The notes beneath the pieces are model-generated. The model had not been told where the DNA came from. It did no database searches and saw only the letters and a program-made list of their open reading frames with translations. From the NCBI RefSeq assembly GCF_013426895.1, contig NZ_AP023175.1, positions 1,550,001-1,614,000 of the forward strand: a DNA stretch of 64,000 nt, written 5' to 3'. This document shows, one piece after another, positions 45,485 through 55,176 of this stretch; the stretch's first letter is position 1, and each line of letters opens with the position of its first letter. Origin of the DNA: Paraburkholderia largidicola. Its GTDB lineage: Bacteria > Pseudomonadota > Gammaproteobacteria > Burkholderiales > Burkholderiaceae. A program made the position numbers and the translations under genes.

Positions 45485-45946
45485 TCACGTACGTTTGGCT
45501 TGCCCCGTCGCTTCGAGAATCGCCTGCCTGATGCGTGGATAGGTGCCGCAGCGGCAAATGATGCCGTGCATCGCGCAGTCTATTTCCTTCACGCTCGGCG
45601 TCGGATTGCGCTGGATGAGCGCGCTTGCGGCCATGAGCTGCGCGCTCTGGCAATAGCCGCATTGCACGACATCGACATGCGTCCACGCTTCCTTCAGTGC
45701 GCGCGCTTGCGTCCCTTGCAGACCCTCAATCGTCGTGATGCGGTTCGCGCCGATATCCGAGAGCTTTTCCTGACACGAGGTCTTCGCCTCTTTGCCGACG
45801 TGCACGGTGCACGCCCCGCATACGCCAACGCCACAGCCGAACTTCGTCCCCGTCATTTTCAGTTCGCAGCGCAAGACCCAAAGCAGCGGTGTCGCGGGAT
45901 CAGAATGCACGTCCACTGTCTTGCCGTTGATGTTCAGCTTCAGCAT
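45485..45946 (-). CDS. molybdenum hydroxylase small subunit, two [2Fe-2S] clusters
   Basis: 153 residues. Plant-ferredoxin-type cluster GTKFGCGVGVCGACTVHVG and the second, helical cluster QCGYCQSAQ with CRCGTYPRI. IorA/xanthine-dehydrogenase small-subunit family. It passes electrons from the Mo centre of the large subunit, whose stop overlaps its ATG region (8 bp), to an unidentified acceptor. AGGGGG precedes ATG 45946. No FAD subunit gene is present, as in isoquinoline- or aldehyde-oxidoreductase-type two-subunit enzymes. Confidence 0.93.
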   Translation of the reverse strand: MLKLNINGKTVDVHSDPATPLLWVLRCELKMTGTKFGCGVGVCGACTVHVGKEAKTSCQEKLSDIGANRITTIEGLQGTQARALKEAWTHVDVVQCGYCQSAQLMAASALIQRNPTPSVKEIDCAMHGIICRCGTYPRIRQAILEATGQAKRT

Positions 45947-48240
45947 GTTGCGCCCCCTGAATACAGCCTCGTGTTCAGCGGCAACGCGTAGCTGCGCGTA
46001 CCCGTCAACGCGAATAGCGCATTCGCGACGGCCGGCGCGACAGGTGGCACCGCGGACTCGCCGACGCCTTGCGGATGACTTCTCGACGGCATGATCTCGA
46101 CAGTGATGTCGGGGCACTCGTCCATGCGCACCACGTCGAACTGGCTATACAGACCCTCAACGACCGCGCCGTTGCAGAGCGTGATTTCTTCTTTGAACGC
46201 GGCGGAGAGCCCGAACACGATCGCGCCTTCCACCTGTTGACGGATCAGATTCGGATTCACTGGCAAGCCGCAATCGATCGCGCAATACACGCGATTGACC
46301 TTCGCTGTGTTGCCCGCTTCGAGCGACACATCCGCGACTTGCGCCACTACGCTGCCGAATGCTTCATGAAGCGCGACACCGCGCGCATGCTTGATGCCTT
46401 TCTCTGACCACACGGCGGACGCTCGCCAGCCCGACATGCTCGCCACTTTCTGCAACACGGCGAGATGACGTGGATGCCGCGTCAACAGACTCGCGCGAAA
46501 CGCAACGGGGTCCTTTTGCGCCAACGCAGCCAGTTCGTCGATAAAGCTCTCGATAAAGAACGCCTGATGCGAATGCCCGACCGAGCGAAAAAAGCCGACG
46601 GGCATCGGCAATTCGATCACGCGTTGTCCGATCCACACGTTCGGCATTTCATAGGGTTGATCGAACGCGCCCTCTGAAATGGTCTTGTCCAGGTTGAGGC
46701 CGAGATCGGGAATGCGATAGTTGCGGGCCAGCCACTTCGCGACCACCGACTGGCTCACCGATGTGTTATGCCACGCAATCAGCTGTCCCTGCGCATCGAG
46801 TCCCGCCCGGAAGCGCGACAGGCACGCGGGACGATAGAAATCGTGTTGCATGTCCTCCTGACGCGTCCAGAGCGTTTGCACAGGGCGCCCGTCCGCTTCG
46901 CGTGCGATCGCGACCGACTGTGCAATGAAGTCGACTTCGAGTCTGCGTCCAAACGCGCCGCCCGGCATCTGCTGCTGCAAATCGACATCGTCCGTGCCGA
47001 TGCCGAGCACCCGCGCGACATGCATGCGCGCGACTGCGGGCACCTGCGTCGCCGCCCATACCGTCGCCTTGCCGTCTTTCACTTGCGCCGTGCAATTGAC
47101 GGGTTCCAGCGGCGCGTGCGCGAGATAAGGCGCGCGATACGTCGACTTCAACGAATGCGTGGCACGGCTCAGCGCATCATCGACGTCGCCATGGCGATAC
47201 CATGCGTGCCCTTCGCTCTCGTCGAGCGCCTGCACGAGGCGCCTGTCGACCTCGGCGTTGGTCAGCCCTTTGCTCGGCCCATCGTTCCAGTCGATCTTCA
47301 ACACCTCGAGTGCGTTCATCGCGATGAACAGGTTGTCCGCGATGACAGCAACGCCGCCCGTACCACCGTTGTATGCATCGACGGCCACGACCTTGTGCAC
47401 ACCGGGCAACGCCGCTGCTGCCGCGCCATCGACATGCCGCACCGTGCCGCCGAGTGTCGGACACATCTTGATGCTTGCGTAGAGCAGGCCATCGGGCACG
47501 ACGTCGATGCCGAAGATCGCGCTGCCGTCCATCTTCGAAGCGGCTTCGATGCGCGTAAGCGGCTTGCCGATCAGTTGAAATGTAGCGGGATCTTTCAGCA
47601 CCGGCCTGCGCGGCAATGGCTGGCGCGCGGCCTCCAGCGCGAGTTGCCCGAACGATGCGCGATGTCCCGCTTCGTGCACTACGATGCCTTTTTCGATGCG
47701 GCAATCGGCGGCCTTCACGCTCCAGCGCTCGGCCGCCGCGGCGATCAGCATGCTCCGCGCGCACGCGCCTGCTTCGCGCATCGGTTGCCAGAGATCGTTG
47801 ATGGTCGACGAGCCGCCTGTCATGACGGTGCCGAAATCGCGCGCGAGCTTGCGCGTGAGCCATACCGCGAGTTCCTTGACGACGCTGTCGTCGTCGGGAC
47901 GAAACGGCAGATCGCCAATCACGCTTTCGACGTTGTTATAGATCTGGTCGAGCGGCGCATTGGCGACGCGGATGTCCGCCCAGTTCGCATCGAGTTCTTC
48001 CGCGACGAGCATCGCGAGCCCCGTATGCACGCCCTGCCCCATCTCCGTCCTGCACATGAGGACCGTGATGGTGTTGTCGGCGGCAATCTTCACGTAGCCA
48101 TTGAGCGCCGCTTCGCCAGGACGCACCGGCAGCGGTTCCGACGCGACGAGCCGTTGACGCGGCGGCAGCGCCGACCATCCGACCACCAGCGCGCCGGCTA
48201 AGCCCGCGCCGCCCAACAGGAAGGTTCGACGCTTCAGCAT
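45940..48240 (-). CDS. molybdenum hydroxylase large subunit (IorB-like), Tat-exported
   Basis: 766 residues. Twin-arginine signal LKRRTFLLGGAGLAGALVVG; molybdopterin-binding blocks CRTEMGQGVHTGLAMLVAEE, QMPGGAFGRRLEVDFIAQS, and the catalytic Glu block PQGVGESAVPPVAPA near the C-terminus. Domain order matches isoquinoline 1-oxidoreductase beta subunits and related aldehyde dehydrogenases. It hydroxylates an N-heterocycle or aldehyde; the substrate is unknown. The Tat signal on the large subunit would carry the small one along to the periplasm (family knowledge). Confidence 0.93.
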   Translation of the reverse strand: MLKRRTFLLGGAGLAGALVVGWSALPPRQRLVASEPLPVRPGEAALNGYVKIAADNTITVLMCRTEMGQGVHTGLAMLVAEELDANWADIRVANAPLDQIYNNVESVIGDLPFRPDDDSVVKELAVWLTRKLARDFGTVMTGGSSTINDLWQPMREAGACARSMLIAAAAERWSVKAADCRIEKGIVVHEAGHRASFGQLALEAARQPLPRRPVLKDPATFQLIGKPLTRIEAASKMDGSAIFGIDVVPDGLLYASIKMCPTLGGTVRHVDGAAAAALPGVHKVVAVDAYNGGTGGVAVIADNLFIAMNALEVLKIDWNDGPSKGLTNAEVDRRLVQALDESEGHAWYRHGDVDDALSRATHSLKSTYRAPYLAHAPLEPVNCTAQVKDGKATVWAATQVPAVARMHVARVLGIGTDDVDLQQQMPGGAFGRRLEVDFIAQSVAIAREADGRPVQTLWTRQEDMQHDFYRPACLSRFRAGLDAQGQLIAWHNTSVSQSVVAKWLARNYRIPDLGLNLDKTISEGAFDQPYEMPNVWIGQRVIELPMPVGFFRSVGHSHQAFFIESFIDELAALAQKDPVAFRASLLTRHPRHLAVLQKVASMSGWRASAVWSEKGIKHARGVALHEAFGSVVAQVADVSLEAGNTAKVNRVYCAIDCGLPVNPNLIRQQVEGAIVFGLSAAFKEEITLCNGAVVEGLYSQFDVVRMDECPDITVEIMPSRSHPQGVGESAVPPVAPAVANALFALTGTRSYALPLNTRLYSGGATC

Positions 48241-48327
48241 GGCTTCTCTCGGAGGAATCCAGCATGGACACCAGTAAAACGCACCAGCCGCGGCTCAACT
48301 GAAACTGCGCATTCGAATACCAGCGTT

Positions 48328-48549
48328 ATGTCGCCTCGCGAGTCCGCGTTTGCCCGGTTCGACAAGCGTCAGTCGATCCCGTCAAAGTTCATATTAGTGC
48401 GCGTGGTGAATTTCGCCGCATTGAATGCGCGGGAACGACAGGGTGAAAAGATTGCGAAGAAGCGGCAATTCGCGCAGGGCCGACCCGTGCAAAGCGGTCG
48501 CAAAGCCTATCTGAAGCGCAATATGCGCATGCCGTCGAAGGGCGTTTAA
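48328..48549 (+). CDS. possible small basic protein
   Basis: An open frame of 73 codons whose last half is very basic (GEKIAKKRQFAQGRPVQSGR). No clear Shine-Dalgarno, no known domain. Coding is doubtful; the true start might be internal. It is listed because the region 48241-48695 otherwise holds no gene, only the putative promoter of the molybdenum hydroxylase operon. Confidence 0.25.
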   Translation: MSPRESAFARFDKRQSIPSKFILVRVVNFAALNARERQGEKIAKKRQFAQGRPVQSGRKAYLKRNMRMPSKGV

Positions 48550-48695
48550 AGCGTTCTGCGACAAGGCTTTAGCGTGTGCCTGCCATCATGCTGCGCTGCA
48601 ATTCGAGCGTGATGGCATATCGCTTGCATTAATCCCCATCACAGCGCTGTGTCACGACGACCGCCTGGTCTCGGCAGTCGCACAGGGAGAAAGAG

Positions 48696-48770
48696 ATGCC
48701 TTATCTGATCGGTTGGTTGCTAGGTGTGCCGCTTATCGTCCTTGTGATTCTGTATCTGATTTTCCACTAA
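48696..48770 (+). CDS. 24-residue single-span membrane mini-protein
   Basis: MPYLIGWLLGVPLIVLVILY followed by LIFH and TAA: one hydrophobic span with almost no polar residues. AGGGAGAAAGAG before the ATG gives a well-spaced ribosome-binding site, and it has its own upstream AT-containing region. Such mini-proteins often bind and tune a larger membrane complex, but no partner is evident beside it. It is tail-to-tail with acvB at 136 bp. Confidence 0.7.
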   Translation: MPYLIGWLLGVPLIVLVILYLIFH

Positions 48771-48906
48771 GGACTCGCAATACTGCGCACAGCAGCGGTC
48801 TTTGCGACCGCATCTTTTCAGCAGAATCGCGGGCTCGCCCGCGGTCCATGCAAGCGCGGCGACTGTGCATTCATCGATGCGCAGCCGCCGCACTGCTTTC
48901 CGTTTT

Positions 48907-50184
48907 TCAAACTCCGCCAGCCTGCTTTTTCAACGCGTTGAGAATGCGCTTTTCGAGTGCGGCATAGTCATGCCCGAAATGATGATCGCCGGACGTGCGG
49001 ATCACTTCGACACCCGTCTTCGTGAGCGTCGGGCACAGCGTGTCCTCTTCATGCTCGCCGTAGAAGCATTGCACGATCTTCGGCGGCAGACGCGCAAACT
49101 CGGGCTGCACTTGCAACGCCTTGTCGCTGGCGGGCATGCCGAGCCAGCCCGTCACGCGAATCTGGAAATCCGCCGAAGGCGCAAAGCCGAGCAGCGAGAT
49201 CAGCGAAACCTTCGCGCGCACGGCATCGGGCAAGCGGTTGTACGCGAACGGCATCACGTCGGCGCCGAACGAATAGCCGATCAATGCGACATGATCCGCA
49301 TGCCAGCGCGTCGTATAGGTTTTCAGCACGCGCGCGAGGTCGTTGCTCGTCTGCTGCGGCGAGCGCTCCGACCAGAAATAACGCAGGCTGTCCCAGCCGA
49401 TCACAGAGACGCCATCCTTCTGCAGTTCTTCGGCGATCGTCTTGTCGAGATCGCGCCAGCCGCCATCGCCGGAAATCACGATCGCCATCATGCCCGTCGG
49501 ATGCGCGGCGGGCAGTTCGATCAACGGCAGGTCCGAGACGTCCTCTTCTTTCATTGCGGCGACGCGCAGATGCGGCGTCGTCAGTTCGACGATGCGCTGC
49601 GTGCCGGCCGACGCGTTCGCGTCCGTTTCGGCAAAGCCGGGCAAACCGGGGCCGTGCGTCACGGTCGGGTCCGGCGCGCAGGGGCTGAAACGCTTGTCGA
49701 GATCGCGCTGCGCGGCAACGGATACCGCGCCCGCCACCGTGTTTTCCGGTGCCTGCTTCAGCACTTGCATCGCGAGCGTCGCGCCCTGGCCCGAGCCGGC
49801 GACGATCGGCATGAAGTAGCGGTTCGACTGCACCTGCCGTTCGAGTTGATGGCTCACGGCTTCGGCATCGCCCACCAGTTGATGACACGCCTCTTTCTTT
49901 GCAGCGAGATTCGCCGCGTACTTTGCGGTGTCGACACCCACCACCATCGCGCCGTTTTTCGCGAGGGCGTCGGCAGCCTGCTGGTCAGCCGGATTCCAGC
50001 CACTCTCGCGCGAGAACAGCACGACGAAGCCGCGCACGTCACCCACGGGCTTCGTCACCGTGACCTGGCCGTAACGGCCGCCTGATACGGTCTCGTAAGC
50101 GTGCGCCGTCGGCATCACGCCTGCGAGCGAGCACAACGACACGCTCGCCAATGCGGCGAGCCGGTAAAACTTTTGCATGATCAT
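48907..50184 (-). CDS. acvB: AcvB/VirJ family periplasmic lipase-like protein
   Basis: 425 residues. Signal peptide to about residue 29 (MPTAHA), then two alpha/beta-hydrolase-like halves. The second half, homologous to VirJ, has VISGDGGWRDLDKTIAEELQ, LIGYSFGADVMPFAYNRL (nucleophile-elbow GYSFG), and a final HHFGHDY with the catalytic His. AcvB proteins hydrolyse lysyl-phosphatidylglycerol in the periplasm. ATG 50184 overlaps the mprF stop (ATGA), so synthesis and breakdown enzymes are translationally coupled. Confidence 0.92.
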   Translation of the reverse strand: MIMQKFYRLAALASVSLCSLAGVMPTAHAYETVSGGRYGQVTVTKPVGDVRGFVVLFSRESGWNPADQQAADALAKNGAMVVGVDTAKYAANLAAKKEACHQLVGDAEAVSHQLERQVQSNRYFMPIVAGSGQGATLAMQVLKQAPENTVAGAVSVAAQRDLDKRFSPCAPDPTVTHGPGLPGFAETDANASAGTQRIVELTTPHLRVAAMKEEDVSDLPLIELPAAHPTGMMAIVISGDGGWRDLDKTIAEELQKDGVSVIGWDSLRYFWSERSPQQTSNDLARVLKTYTTRWHADHVALIGYSFGADVMPFAYNRLPDAVRAKVSLISLLGFAPSADFQIRVTGWLGMPASDKALQVQPEFARLPPKIVQCFYGEHEEDTLCPTLTKTGVEVIRTSGDHHFGHDYAALEKRILNALKKQAGGV

Positions 50185-52775
50185 GAACGCCGGCCCCCTG
50201 CCAGCAGCGAAAGGTCCGCGAGCGTGAAGAACACGCCGACAGAACCGGATGCAGCGAGATAGCGCGGCTCCCATTGAGGCTGGAATTTGCTCTTGAAAGC
50301 GCGCAGTCCGCGGAAGTTGTAGAAGCGGCCGCCGAAGCGCCACACGATATTCGCGAGCCGATGCCAGCGCGACGCGAGCGGCGTCGGCGACATGCCCGAG
50401 AACGGCGCGATACCAAGGCTGAGCGAGCGGAAACCCGCGTGCTTCAGATGCAGCGCGAGCTGCGTGAACAGATACTCCATTGCATACGCCGAAGCCTGCG
50501 GCACGTGGCGCATCACGCCGACGGTGGCCTCGGTGTTGAGGTCCGTCGTCATGAACGTGACGAACGCAACGGGCGCGCCGTTCTGACGCACCAGCATCAC
50601 CGATTGCGCGGCGAGATAGTCTTCCGTGAACGCGGCGACCGAGAAGCTCTTCTCGCGCGCATCGCGGCTATCGAGCCAGCCATCGGAAATCGCGCGCAGC
50701 GTCTCGATCGATTCCGGCACGCGCGCCGGCTCGATCACTTCGACGGCGAAGCCATCGCGCTCGCCGCGCTTGAGCGCATAGCGCAGATGCGCGCGGTGCG
50801 AGCCCTTCAGATCGAATTCGTCGAGCACGACATGCGCTTCCTCGCCGAGCTTCATCAGCGTGAGACCGGCGTCGAGATAGAGCGGCAGCGCATTCGCGCG
50901 CACCTGATAGAACGCCGCGCGGCCGCCGTGCGCATGCGCGAGCGCGACGAACTTGCTGATCAGTTCCGCCCACTCCGCGCGCGGACCGACGGGGTCGTGC
51001 AGCGCGGCCCACGTGCGGCCGTACTTCGCGTACATCAGGAACGCCTGGCGCGACTCGGAAAAGAGAAAACTCTTGTCGCCCATCAGCGCCAGGCCCGCGT
51101 CGCTGCGCTCCTGCGCGCGGAAGATGCGCGCGGCGTCGTCGAGGTCCTGCTTCACGGGCTTCACGAAGCGGCCCGCAGCGGGACGCAGCAATTGCCAGAA
51201 AGCGAACGTCGCGGCGAACAGGCTCGCGGCGAGTGTCGCGCGCAATGCACGGGGCGCGCGCTCATCGAATGCGAATTGCCACCACAGGTCACGCGTATAG
51301 GGCACGTCGCGGAACGCGAACAGCATCACCCACACGGCCAGCATCAACACCATTGCCACCGATACGAGCCAGCCTGCGGTGAACGGCTCGGCGAACAGCG
51401 ACGAGCGGCGATTGAAGCGCGAGCGCGTCGCGATCAGCAGCACGATCAGCGTCGTCAGCACGCCGGCTTCGACGAACGCGAGACCCTTGGTCAGCGACAG
51501 CGCAAGACTCAAGACCGCGAGACCCAGCGTGAGCCACCATGCGGCATCGAGACGGCGCGACAGGCCACGCGCGACGAACAGCAACGCGACACCTACCACG
51601 CTGCACAGCATCTGCGAGCTTTCGAGCACCCACAGCGGCACGAAGTCGCGCAGGATCGCGATGCGTTGCCAGAACGCGGGTGTCGCGCTCGAAATCACCA
51701 GCATGCCGCCGACCACGAAGGTCACGAGGCTCAGGAACAAGGGCGCGAGTTGCGACACGGTAGCCGCGTGATGCAGGGGCAGGTGCTTCTTCAGCGCGCG
51801 TCCTTCGAAACCGGCCAGCAGGCCCGCCGACACGATCAGCGGCAAGCCGAAATAGATCGCGCGGTACGCGAGCAGCGCCGCGACCATCGAATGTGTCGGC
51901 ACACTGCCGCCGAGCGCGAATACCATCGCCGCCTCGAACACGCCCACGCCGCCCGGCGTGTGGCCGATCAGGCCCAGCAGCATCGCGGCCGCGTAGATCG
52001 TGATGAACGACACGAAGCCCACATGCGCATGGGGCAGCAGCGCCCACAGCGCGAGACCGGCTGCGACGACGTCGAGCACGGCCAGCAGCACCTGTTCGAC
52101 GAAATCGCGGCGCGCGGGCACGTCGAACGACAGCCAGCTCCAGCGGGTGCGGATCTGGCGCGTCTGCTTGCCGCAGGCGAGCGTCAGCAGACCGAGCACC
52201 GTCAGAAGCGCCGCGCCGCCCCAGGCTAGCGCGCCCGTCGGGCTGTGCAGCATCGGCGCAAGCGTACCCGCGTCGCACAGCATGCCGAGCGCGGTCATCA
52301 GAACGAGGGCCAGGGCGAGCGAAACGCTCGTGAACACGGTCATGCGGCCGATTTGCGCCGGCGTCACGTCGGCGACGGCATAGACGCGCGCGCGCACCGC
52401 GCCGCCCGTCAGCGCGCCGAAACCGGTCGCGTTGCCGAGCGCCGAGCCCGCCGTCGCGCCGATCCACAGCGCGGCGCGCGGCACGGCCTTGCCGATGTAG
52501 CGCAGCCCGACGGCATCGCGTCCGACAAGGGCGATATAGCTGAGAATCGTCGCGCCGAGCGCGGCCGACCATTCGCCCGCCGTCAGATGGCGCAGGTGGC
52601 GGATCACCGAGCGGTAATCGACGGCCTGCGACAGGTGCTGCAGCACGATCAGCAGCAGCACGCAGACGCCGAGTGACAACGCAGGCGACAGCACGCGGCG
52701 GCTGCCGGCCGCGGCGAACGCTCGCTGAAGCAGCGCGGCGGCGCGGCTAGAAAAAGAACGGGGAAGGTCAGACAT
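50181..52775 (-). CDS. mprF: lysylphosphatidylglycerol synthetase/flippase
   Basis: 864 residues. The N-terminal ~13-14 membrane segments form the flippase domain (GNATGFGALTGGAVRARVYA, GVGVFEAAMVFALGGSVP). The C-terminal ~330 residues are the cytoplasmic GNAT-like aminoacyl transferase domain (DKSFLFSESRQAFLMYAKYG, YAMEYLFTQLALHLK, LGIAPFSGM). It transfers an amino acid, usually Lys, from tRNA to phosphatidylglycerol, lowering surface charge and raising resistance to cationic peptides. Known as LpiA when paired with AcvB. Confidence 0.95.
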   Translation of the reverse strand: MSDLPRSFSSRAAALLQRAFAAAGSRRVLSPALSLGVCVLLLIVLQHLSQAVDYRSVIRHLRHLTAGEWSAALGATILSYIALVGRDAVGLRYIGKAVPRAALWIGATAGSALGNATGFGALTGGAVRARVYAVADVTPAQIGRMTVFTSVSLALALVLMTALGMLCDAGTLAPMLHSPTGALAWGGAALLTVLGLLTLACGKQTRQIRTRWSWLSFDVPARRDFVEQVLLAVLDVVAAGLALWALLPHAHVGFVSFITIYAAAMLLGLIGHTPGGVGVFEAAMVFALGGSVPTHSMVAALLAYRAIYFGLPLIVSAGLLAGFEGRALKKHLPLHHAATVSQLAPLFLSLVTFVVGGMLVISSATPAFWQRIAILRDFVPLWVLESSQMLCSVVGVALLFVARGLSRRLDAAWWLTLGLAVLSLALSLTKGLAFVEAGVLTTLIVLLIATRSRFNRRSSLFAEPFTAGWLVSVAMVLMLAVWVMLFAFRDVPYTRDLWWQFAFDERAPRALRATLAASLFAATFAFWQLLRPAAGRFVKPVKQDLDDAARIFRAQERSDAGLALMGDKSFLFSESRQAFLMYAKYGRTWAALHDPVGPRAEWAELISKFVALAHAHGGRAAFYQVRANALPLYLDAGLTLMKLGEEAHVVLDEFDLKGSHRAHLRYALKRGERDGFAVEVIEPARVPESIETLRAISDGWLDSRDAREKSFSVAAFTEDYLAAQSVMLVRQNGAPVAFVTFMTTDLNTEATVGVMRHVPQASAYAMEYLFTQLALHLKHAGFRSLSLGIAPFSGMSPTPLASRWHRLANIVWRFGGRFYNFRGLRAFKSKFQPQWEPRYLAASGSVGVFFTLADLSLLAGGRRS

Positions 52776-53489
52776 GGATGAACCCGGGTATTGCCTGATG
52801 CAGTAGCAATGGTCTCGTTGCTATGGCATCGAATGAGGTTGGATTTCGGAGCGCGCCGGACGGGCGTTACAGCCGTCCTGATCTCGCCGTTTCAACTCTT
52901 TACAAATGGACAACGGCAATTTGTCCAAAAGGTTGACACCGGGAGCAACCCGGAGGCGAATATTTGCAGTTTTCGCTTAAGAAATCCTGATGTGGCCGAT
53001 GATCGATCGGAAATTGAGCTGAATCTTTCTGCGGGCTCAGCGCTGCGCGGCTCGCGCGCGTTATGCGGCGCCGCACGGCCGCAGGCCGCATGGACACTCG
53101 CTTTACATCCGGCGCGTTCGCGGCGGATGTACCGACTGGTACAAACCCTGACGGCATTCGCCTCGCGTTCCGGTTAATCGAGCCCGGACGCACGATACCA
53201 GATTTGACCTTGCGTTTAGCTTTATCGAAGATTCGACGGGCTTTCGTCGGCCTACGGTTCGCGAACGGCCGAGCCGTCCAAACCGGCTGTTTTATTTCAT
53301 ATTTGGCGCTCGGGTGGCCTGCGATATGACGTGTGTAATCCGACTCAACCGGGCGTAATGGTTGGAGCCGACCCAACATGCGCGGACGACCTTTTCCGCG
53401 CCCCCTTGCCCCGCAAGCGTCAGACGAATTGGCATGTTCGATGCCTTGTGACAGGTGCGCCAATCGCAGCGCGCCGCAAGGAGACCTGC
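52776..53489. other. 714-bp divergent intergenic region between mprF and the TPR gene
   Basis: No convincing gene. The composition is mixed and less GC-rich near 52900-53010 (ATTTGCAGTTTTCGC, AATTGAGCTGAATCTTTC), where the mprF-acvB promoter probably lies. The apparent open frames here lack ribosome-binding sites and regional codon use. I found no RNA motif that I can name. Confidence 0.5.
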
Positions 53490-55100
53490 ATGAAGCCTTT
53501 CGACAACCCGTTCGCCTCGCTGCTTTGGGCCGTCCGGTTCCTCTGCCGTCACGTGTTGTATCTCGGCATCGTGGTGCCGCTGATTCTCGTCGCCGCGTTT
53601 TACCTCGGGCCGCGCGTCATCGCGCTGTGCGGCGTGTGGTTCGAGCCGCTGACGCTCGTCCAGCCGATCGGGGTCTCCGACGACTTCAGGCGTCAGGGCT
53701 ACACCGATCAGACCTTGCAGCACCTGCTCGTCGATACGCTCAGCGACGTGCGCAAGGAAGCCGGATCCGTCACGCCCGCCAACGACACCGAAAACGTGCT
53801 CGCCGAGTTCAAGCTGCCCGACTTCACGGTCCCCGGTACGGGGTTGTCGGTGCGTCCGCTGATCGAATTTGCGCGCACGCTGCTCAAGCGCGATTCGTCG
53901 GTCTATGGCAGCGTCGTCGGCTCGCCGTCGTCGTTTGCCGTGATGCTGACGCTGCGCGACCCCGATGGGCGCACCGTCGCGCTCGGCAACGACGTGCCGC
54001 CCGACACGGGCGCGAAGCCCAACGTGACCAATGAATCGCTGGCCATGCGACATGCGCTGCGTCAGGCCGCCGCGACGATCCTTCAGCATCAGAGCCCGCT
54101 GCTGCATGCGTCGTATCTGACGCAGATGGAGCAGAAGCGCTGCCTGACAGGCGACGCGCCATGCCAGTTCGACGACGTACGCGAGCGCTTCGCGCAGATC
54201 CCGGCAGGCTCGGGGCGGGATGCGTCGGGTGCGTCGAGGGAAGAGGCGGCGTGGGCCTTGCTCGCGCTGTCGAAGCTCGACACCTATGCGCGCGACTACG
54301 AAGGCTCGATCCGTCACGCGCGCAGCATCGTCGACATGAGCGAAGAGTTGCACGCGTGGAAGCGCGTGCGTCCGTGGGCGTACTACAACTGGGGCGTTGC
54401 GCTGTCGGACATGGGTTGCTACCAGCAGGCCGCCGACGTGCTCAGGCGCGCGGCCGAACTGCACAAGGACTATGCGCCCGCACACAACGCGCTGGGCCGC
54501 GCATGGCTCGCGCTCGCGCAAACGCCGACGCTCGCGGGCGCAACATCGCAAGGGCATGGCGACTATCGCGCGGCCGCCGTGCGCGAACTGAGGCTCGCGA
54601 TCGAGAAGAATCCGGGTTATCAGGAAGCGTATGTGAATCTCGGCGACTCACTGCGGTTGCCGTCGATGAAAACGGGCCTCGTGTCAACAGCGACGCTAGA
54701 TGAAGCACGCGACGCGTACCGCACGGCCGTTGCGCTGAATATCGACGATGCCGGCCGCGCGTATGAGCGGCTTACGACGTTGCGCGACAGTGCGTTCGCG
54801 AAAGTCGCGGCGCGCATCACGCGCAGCCGTGCACAGTGCACGTCGGGCATGGCGCGCTCGCTACTCGAATCGTGGGGCTGCAGCGATGCGCAGATCGAAG
54901 CAGGCGCCAGCCGGGACGCACGCGGCATGCAGCCTGTCGCGATGCACGCCAATGCCAGCGATAAAACCTGCAGCAAGCCCGAACTGACGCTGCCCGCCAA
55001 AGGTACGGCCCGCAACGTGAACAAGACCAATGGCACGATCGACGTCAAGGGTACCGACGATCCTATCCGCAGCGCCATCGCGCAGCAGCAGCGCGGTTGA
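53490..55100 (+). CDS. membrane-anchored TPR-type protein
   Basis: 536 residues. One membrane segment at about 18-42 (HVLYLGIVVPLILVAAFYLG); a mainly beta/alpha region about 50-200; then helical TPR-like repeats about 245-440 (YYNWGVALSDMGCYQQAADV, PAHNALGRAWLALAQ, YQEAYVNLGDSLRL). A Cys-containing, low-complexity C-terminus ends the protein. Probably a periplasm- or cytoplasm-facing scaffold; no partner is identified. AAGGAG precedes ATG 53490. It is convergent with emrB across a terminator. Confidence 0.82.
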   Translation: MKPFDNPFASLLWAVRFLCRHVLYLGIVVPLILVAAFYLGPRVIALCGVWFEPLTLVQPIGVSDDFRRQGYTDQTLQHLLVDTLSDVRKEAGSVTPANDTENVLAEFKLPDFTVPGTGLSVRPLIEFARTLLKRDSSVYGSVVGSPSSFAVMLTLRDPDGRTVALGNDVPPDTGAKPNVTNESLAMRHALRQAAATILQHQSPLLHASYLTQMEQKRCLTGDAPCQFDDVRERFAQIPAGSGRDASGASREEAAWALLALSKLDTYARDYEGSIRHARSIVDMSEELHAWKRVRPWAYYNWGVALSDMGCYQQAADVLRRAAELHKDYAPAHNALGRAWLALAQTPTLAGATSQGHGDYRAAAVRELRLAIEKNPGYQEAYVNLGDSLRLPSMKTGLVSTATLDEARDAYRTAVALNIDDAGRAYERLTTLRDSAFAKVAARITRSRAQCTSGMARSLLESWGCSDAQIEAGASRDARGMQPVAMHANASDKTCSKPELTLPAKGTARNVNKTNGTIDVKGTDDPIRSAIAQQQRG

Positions 55101-55123
55101 ACGCGCGGCTGCGCAAGCGAAAC

Positions 55124-55157
55124 AAAAGCCCCGGCTGCATGTGCAGGCCGGGGCTTT
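55124..55157. terminator. bidirectional Rho-independent terminator
   Basis: The stem AAAGCCCCGGC (55125-55135)/GCCGGGGCTTT (55147-55157) encloses an 11-nt loop. A-runs on the left and T-runs on the right serve both strands. It lies between the TPR gene stop (55100) and the emrB stop (55177), so it ends both transcripts. Confidence 0.9.
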
Positions 55158-55176
55158 CTCGACTCAACGTGCAGGC

